This document shows, one piece after another, positions 38,814-41,621 of a stretch of DNA of 41,621 nucleotides; the first letter of the stretch is position 1; each line of letters begins with the position of its first letter. A program made the position numbers and the translations under genes. The DNA comes from an uncultured Eubacteriales bacterium. Its GTDB lineage: Bacteria; Bacillota; Clostridia; Oscillospirales; Acutalibacteraceae. The notes under the pieces are model-generated. The model was not told where the DNA came from. It did not search any database and saw only the letters and a list, made by a program, of their open reading frames with translations. The stretch lies in contig CAJKBQ010000024.1 in the NCBI GenBank assembly GCA_905198155.1, positions 1-41,621 on the forward strand. The letters are read 5' to 3'.

Positions 38814-39821
38814 ATGCATCAAGAATTGTTCGACACGGTTGCAATGCTGTGCCAGGCCGGAAACCATGCGCCGCAGACGGCGCTGGAACTGCTGCGCCCG
38901 CTGGCGCCGGACGCGCACATTGACGCGCTGGGGAGCGTGGTGGGGTCGGTTGGCAGCGGCCGCAAAACCATCCTGCTGGACGCGCACATCGATCAGATTG
39001 GCCTGACGGTGACGGCTTCGGCGGGCGGCGGATTTTGGCACGTCGCCAAAGTCGGCGGGATGGATCGCCGCGTGTTGGTCGGCAAACCGGTGATTATTTA
39101 TGGGTGCGAGGAGGTGCGCGGCGTAATCAGCAGCGTGCCGCCGCATCTGGCGACCAAAGACGACGCCAAACTGCCGGATTTTGACGAGCTGCTGGTGGAC
39201 ACCGGGTTGAGCGAAGCAGAATCCGCGCGGCGGATTGCGCCGGGCGACCGCGTGTTGATCGACAATGTGCCGCTGGCGCTCCAAAACGATCGGATCACCG
39301 CGCAGGGGCTGGACAACCGGTGCAGCGTGGCGGCGATTCTGTGGTGCTTGCAGCTGCTGAAAGGAAAAGACCTGCCGTGCCGCGTGGCGGTGCAGTTCAG
39401 CACGTTTGAAGAAACGGGCGGCGCGGGCGCGGCGACGGCGGCGTTTGCGGCCGACGCGCAGGAGGCGATTGCGGTGGACGTATCGTTCGCCAAGACGCCG
39501 GGCGCACCGGCGAATGTGCGCGCCAAGCTGGGCGGCGGCCCGATGATCGGGGTGGCGGCCGTGCTGGACCGCCGGATCAGCGACCGGCTGCAGGCACTGG
39601 CGCAGGCGGCGCAGCTGCCGGTTCAGATCGAAGCAATGGGCGGCCGTACCGGCACCAACGCCGAAACCATCGCCGTGACGCGCGGCGGCGTCGCGGTGGG
39701 GCTGCTGTCGATCCCGCAGAAAAATATGCACACGGGCGTCGAAGTGGTGGATCTGGCCGACGTGGCGCACACGGGGCAGCTGTTGGCGGCGTACATTTGC
39801 GCCGGTGGGAAGGAAGCGTGA
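38814..39821 (+). CDS. M42 family metallo-aminopeptidase (first of two)
   Basis: The 335-residue protein keeps the M42 metal site: LLDAHIDQIG (His58), GLDNRCS (Asp167, bridging), TFEETGG (catalytic Glu199 and ligand Glu200), VDVSFA (Asp222) and MHTGVE (His306). M42 enzymes are cytoplasmic, dodecameric aminopeptidases or deblocking peptidases that trim short peptides. The ATG has GGGAGG eight bases upstream, 36 bases after the murD stop. Its stop TGA overlaps a GTG of the next gene. Substrate preference cannot be read; members differ in taste for acidic, basic or hydrophobic N termini. Confidence 0.9.
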   Translation: MHQELFDTVAMLCQAGNHAPQTALELLRPLAPDAHIDALGSVVGSVGSGRKTILLDAHIDQIGLTVTASAGGGFWHVAKVGGMDRRVLVGKPVIIYGCEEVRGVISSVPPHLATKDDAKLPDFDELLVDTGLSEAESARRIAPGDRVLIDNVPLALQNDRITAQGLDNRCSVAAILWCLQLLKGKDLPCRVAVQFSTFEETGGAGAATAAFAADAQEAIAVDVSFAKTPGAPANVRAKLGGGPMIGVAAVLDRRISDRLQALAQAAQLPVQIEAMGGRTGTNAETIAVTRGGVAVGLLSIPQKNMHTGVEVVDLADVAHTGQLLAAYICAGGKEA

Positions 39822-39826
39822 GCAGA

Positions 39827-40858
39827 ATGGCGGATTTTGAACTGTTGGAGCGGCTGTGCGGGCTGAACGGCATTTCCGGCCGCGAGGACCGGGTGCGCGA
39901 CGCGATTCTGGCGGAGATTCGGCCGTATTGCAGCCGGGTGACGATTGACCCGCTGGGGAACATCATCGCCGAAAAGACCGGCGAACAGCGGCCGAAGCGG
40001 CGGCTGATGCTGGACGCGCATATGGACGAGGTGGGGCTGATCGCGACGTACATCGACGACAACGGCCTGATCCGGTTCGAGCCGGTTGGCGGCATCGACG
40101 AAAAAGTGCTGGCCGGGATTCCGGTGCTGGTGGGCGACCGGTGCATTCCCGGCGTGATCGGGGTGAAGCCGATTCATTTGTGCCGCACGGAGGAGCGCGA
40201 AAAGCCCGTGCCGCTCAAAGATTTGGCGGTGGACATCGGCGTGGATACGCGCGCAGCGGCCGAGGCGCTGGTGCAGCCGGGCGACGCGATTCATTTTTGC
40301 AGCCCGTACGACGAGCAGGACGGCGTGCTGCACGGCAAAGCGTTCGACGACCGCGCCGGGTGCGCGATTTTGATCGAGCTGATCCGCAGCGCGCTGCCGT
40401 ATGACATGACGTTCGTGTTTGCGGTGCAGGAAGAGACGGGTCTGCACGGCGCGCAGACGGCGGCGTTCACGGTTGCGCCGGATGCGGCGATTGTGCTGGA
40501 ATCCACGACGGCAGGGGATGTCGCCGGCGTGCCTGCGGAGCGGCAGGCATGCCGAATGGGGCACGGCGCAGTGGTCAGCTTCATGGATCGCCGGACGATT
40601 TACGACCGCGGGCTGTATGAACTGGCGCTGGATTCCGCCCGCAAAGCCGGCGTGGCGGCGCAGCCGAAGCAGGCCGTGGCGGGCGGCAACGACGCCGGGG
40701 TGATTCATCAGTCGCGCGGCGGGGTGCGCACCATCGCGGTGTCGCTGCCGTGCCGGTACCTGCACACGCCGGTGGGGCTGATTGCAAAGTCGGACTATGA
40801 AGCGGTGCTGGAAACGGTGCGCGTGCTGGCCGGGCGCATTGCGGGCGGCGAAGGATGA
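39827..40858 (+). CDS. M42 family metallo-aminopeptidase (second of two)
   Basis: The 343-residue protein is a paralogue of the upstream gene with a similar metal site: MLDAHMDEVG (His65), AFDDRAG (Asp174), QEETGLHG (Glu202/Glu203), VLESTTA (Glu225 where many members have Asp) and YLHTPVG (His313). The short start MADFELLERLCGLNGISGRE matches the family. I chose the ATG at 39827; a GTG at 39818, overlapping the upstream stop as GTGA, is an alternative but lies only three bases from the AAGGA site. The two differ enough in sequence to have different specificities. Its stop overlaps the next ATG (ATGA). Confidence 0.9.
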   Translation: MADFELLERLCGLNGISGREDRVRDAILAEIRPYCSRVTIDPLGNIIAEKTGEQRPKRRLMLDAHMDEVGLIATYIDDNGLIRFEPVGGIDEKVLAGIPVLVGDRCIPGVIGVKPIHLCRTEEREKPVPLKDLAVDIGVDTRAAAEALVQPGDAIHFCSPYDEQDGVLHGKAFDDRAGCAILIELIRSALPYDMTFVFAVQEETGLHGAQTAAFTVAPDAAIVLESTTAGDVAGVPAERQACRMGHGAVVSFMDRRTIYDRGLYELALDSARKAGVAAQPKQAVAGGNDAGVIHQSRGGVRTIAVSLPCRYLHTPVGLIAKSDYEAVLETVRVLAGRIAGGEG

Positions 40859-41604
40859 TCGCGTGGCAGCCGGATGCGGCGCTGCCAAAATTGACGGCGC
40901 AGTTCGGCGGCGACCCGTTCGGCGCGCTGGCGCTGGCAGGCATCACGGGGTACGGTACGGGCTGCGCCTATGCCGGCGCGTGGCGCGTGGGCAACTCGGC
41001 GCTGCTGGGGCGGCTGAATGGGACGTTCACGCTGGCCGGGACGGCGGACGCGGCGGACTGCGCGGCGCTGGCGGATTTTCTGCCGATGATCGGGTGCGGG
41101 GTGCTGCGGGCGCCGGCGGGAATGTCATTGCCCGGCGTCCGCTATCGCCGTGGCGGCGACGTGCTGCGATATGCCGGGACAGGCGGCGAAGCAAGCGGGA
41201 CGGAGGCGGCGGATGCGCGCACGGCTGCGGCGATTTTGGCGGACAGCCCGTCGCCATGGATAACGATTGCGTCGCCGGACGCGCTGTATGTGGATTTGTC
41301 GCACCGGATGCGGCACGGGTGCATCCGCGGGCGGGTGGCCTGCGCGCCGGACGGTACGCCGGCGGCGTGTGCGGTGACGCTTGCCGAAACCGACCGCGCA
41401 GGTGTGCTGGCGGTTGCGTGCCGACCGGATTTCCGCGGGCGCGGGTACGCGTCGCAGGCACTGCGGGCAATGTGCGGGGCACTGTGCGGTGCGGGGAAAG
41501 TGCCGATGCTGATGACCGGGGCGGAGATGGGGGCGTTTTACGGAAAAAACAGGTTTGTGGTGGTGGATAGATGGGTGGAATGGGAAGTTGAATTCCAATT
41601 TTAG
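40855..41604 (+). CDS. GNAT-domain protein with divergent N-terminal half
   Basis: The 249-residue protein has a recognisable GNAT core only in its C-terminal half: GRVACAPDGTPAACAVTLAE, then LAVACRPDFRGRGYASQAL with the acetyl-CoA motif R-G-R-G-Y-A, and MGAFYGKNRFVVVDRW. The first 110 residues (Ala/Gly-rich, with LNGTFTLAGTADAADCAALAD) form what may be a decayed or separate acetyltransferase-like domain, as in two-domain GNAT proteins. ATGA overlap couples it to the second M42 peptidase gene. Substrate unknown. Only 17 A/T-rich bases follow before the window ends, so a terminator cannot be judged. Confidence 0.78.
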   Translation: MIAWQPDAALPKLTAQFGGDPFGALALAGITGYGTGCAYAGAWRVGNSALLGRLNGTFTLAGTADAADCAALADFLPMIGCGVLRAPAGMSLPGVRYRRGGDVLRYAGTGGEASGTEAADARTAAAILADSPSPWITIASPDALYVDLSHRMRHGCIRGRVACAPDGTPAACAVTLAETDRAGVLAVACRPDFRGRGYASQALRAMCGALCGAGKVPMLMTGAEMGAFYGKNRFVVVDRWVEWEVEFQF

Positions 41605-41621
41605 ATAATAGATAATATATA

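Noticed and set aside
37362..39770. 802-codon open frame on the minus strand
   Set aside because: It is antisense to murD and the first M42 gene and encodes His/Arg-rich low-complexity sequence, a by-product of G+C-rich codon use. The same applies to the long frames at 2168-3976, 4950-6497, 14982-16319, 24123-25940 and 29516-31045.

Overview
The window looks like a chromosomal segment of a G+C-rich gut-type Clostridia, most likely in the Oscillospiraceae/Ruminococcaceae area. The evidence is strong AGGAGG-type ribosome binding sites, consensus sigma-A promoters with 17-bp spacers, a GGGtGRT-family protein, an MnmM (YtqB)-type methyltransferase, a four-helix-bundle protein, and tRNAs with C-ending anticodons (Gly-CCC, Val-CAC). 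The genus is inference; there is no rRNA here to settle it. Most host genes are visibly G+C rich. Three stretches are visibly less so: about 17.77-27.29 kb, 28.08-29.06 kb and 35.0-36.8 kb. They are probably later arrivals.

Layout. 1-9 kb: the end of a GGGtGRT gene; a CYTH/XRE pair on the minus strand; a histidine-phosphatase-like gene whose catalytic His is Cys, followed by a membrane protein; tRNA-Gly; a GNAT gene; a MarR-MATE efflux operon; mannose-6-phosphate isomerase; then a 750-bp block of dispersed repeats and an Amidase_3 gene. 9.4-17.3 kb: a GH36/raffinose-synthase-type alpha-galactosidase with a perfect promoter and candidate operators; a lipoprotein; a tandem 257-bp intergenic repeat; MnmM; a run of PTS EIIC_2, PAT-like acetyltransferase and SGNH hydrolase; and a GNAT-ApbE pair.

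17.4-27.3 kb: a tRNA-Met/Glu/Val operon is followed directly by the C-terminal remnant of a serine recombinase and then a compact sugar locus. An AraC regulator diverges from a GPH-type sugar transporter, GH78 alpha-L-rhamnosidase, GH3 beta-glucosidase and alpha/beta hydrolase, ending in a wrecked second hydrolase. Both glycosidases lack signal peptides, so the locus probably imports small rhamnosylated glucosides and removes rhamnose and then glucose in the cytoplasm.

27.3-31 kb: a four-helix-bundle gene; a membrane-anchored HNH nuclease gene lying exactly between two identical 49-bp direct repeats, each carrying a -35 element; then a cupin and a GH32 fructosidase. 31-34.8 kb (minus strand): a two-gene SufC-SufB pair, L-asparaginase and a TetR regulator. 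35.0-37.2 kb: a perfect promoter drives four consecutive exported products: a 38-residue lipoprotein, a secreted papain-fold-like protein that appears to lack its catalytic Cys and His, and two lipoproteins. 37.3 kb to the end: an operon of murD, two M42 aminopeptidases and a GNAT gene with overlapping ends.

The most unusual items are the 49-bp-repeat-flanked HNH cassette, the exported-protein operon with its probable pseudo-peptidase, the Cys-for-His phosphatase, and the foreign rhamnoside island beside the tRNA cluster. All functional statements rest on motifs read by eye; no database search was possible.
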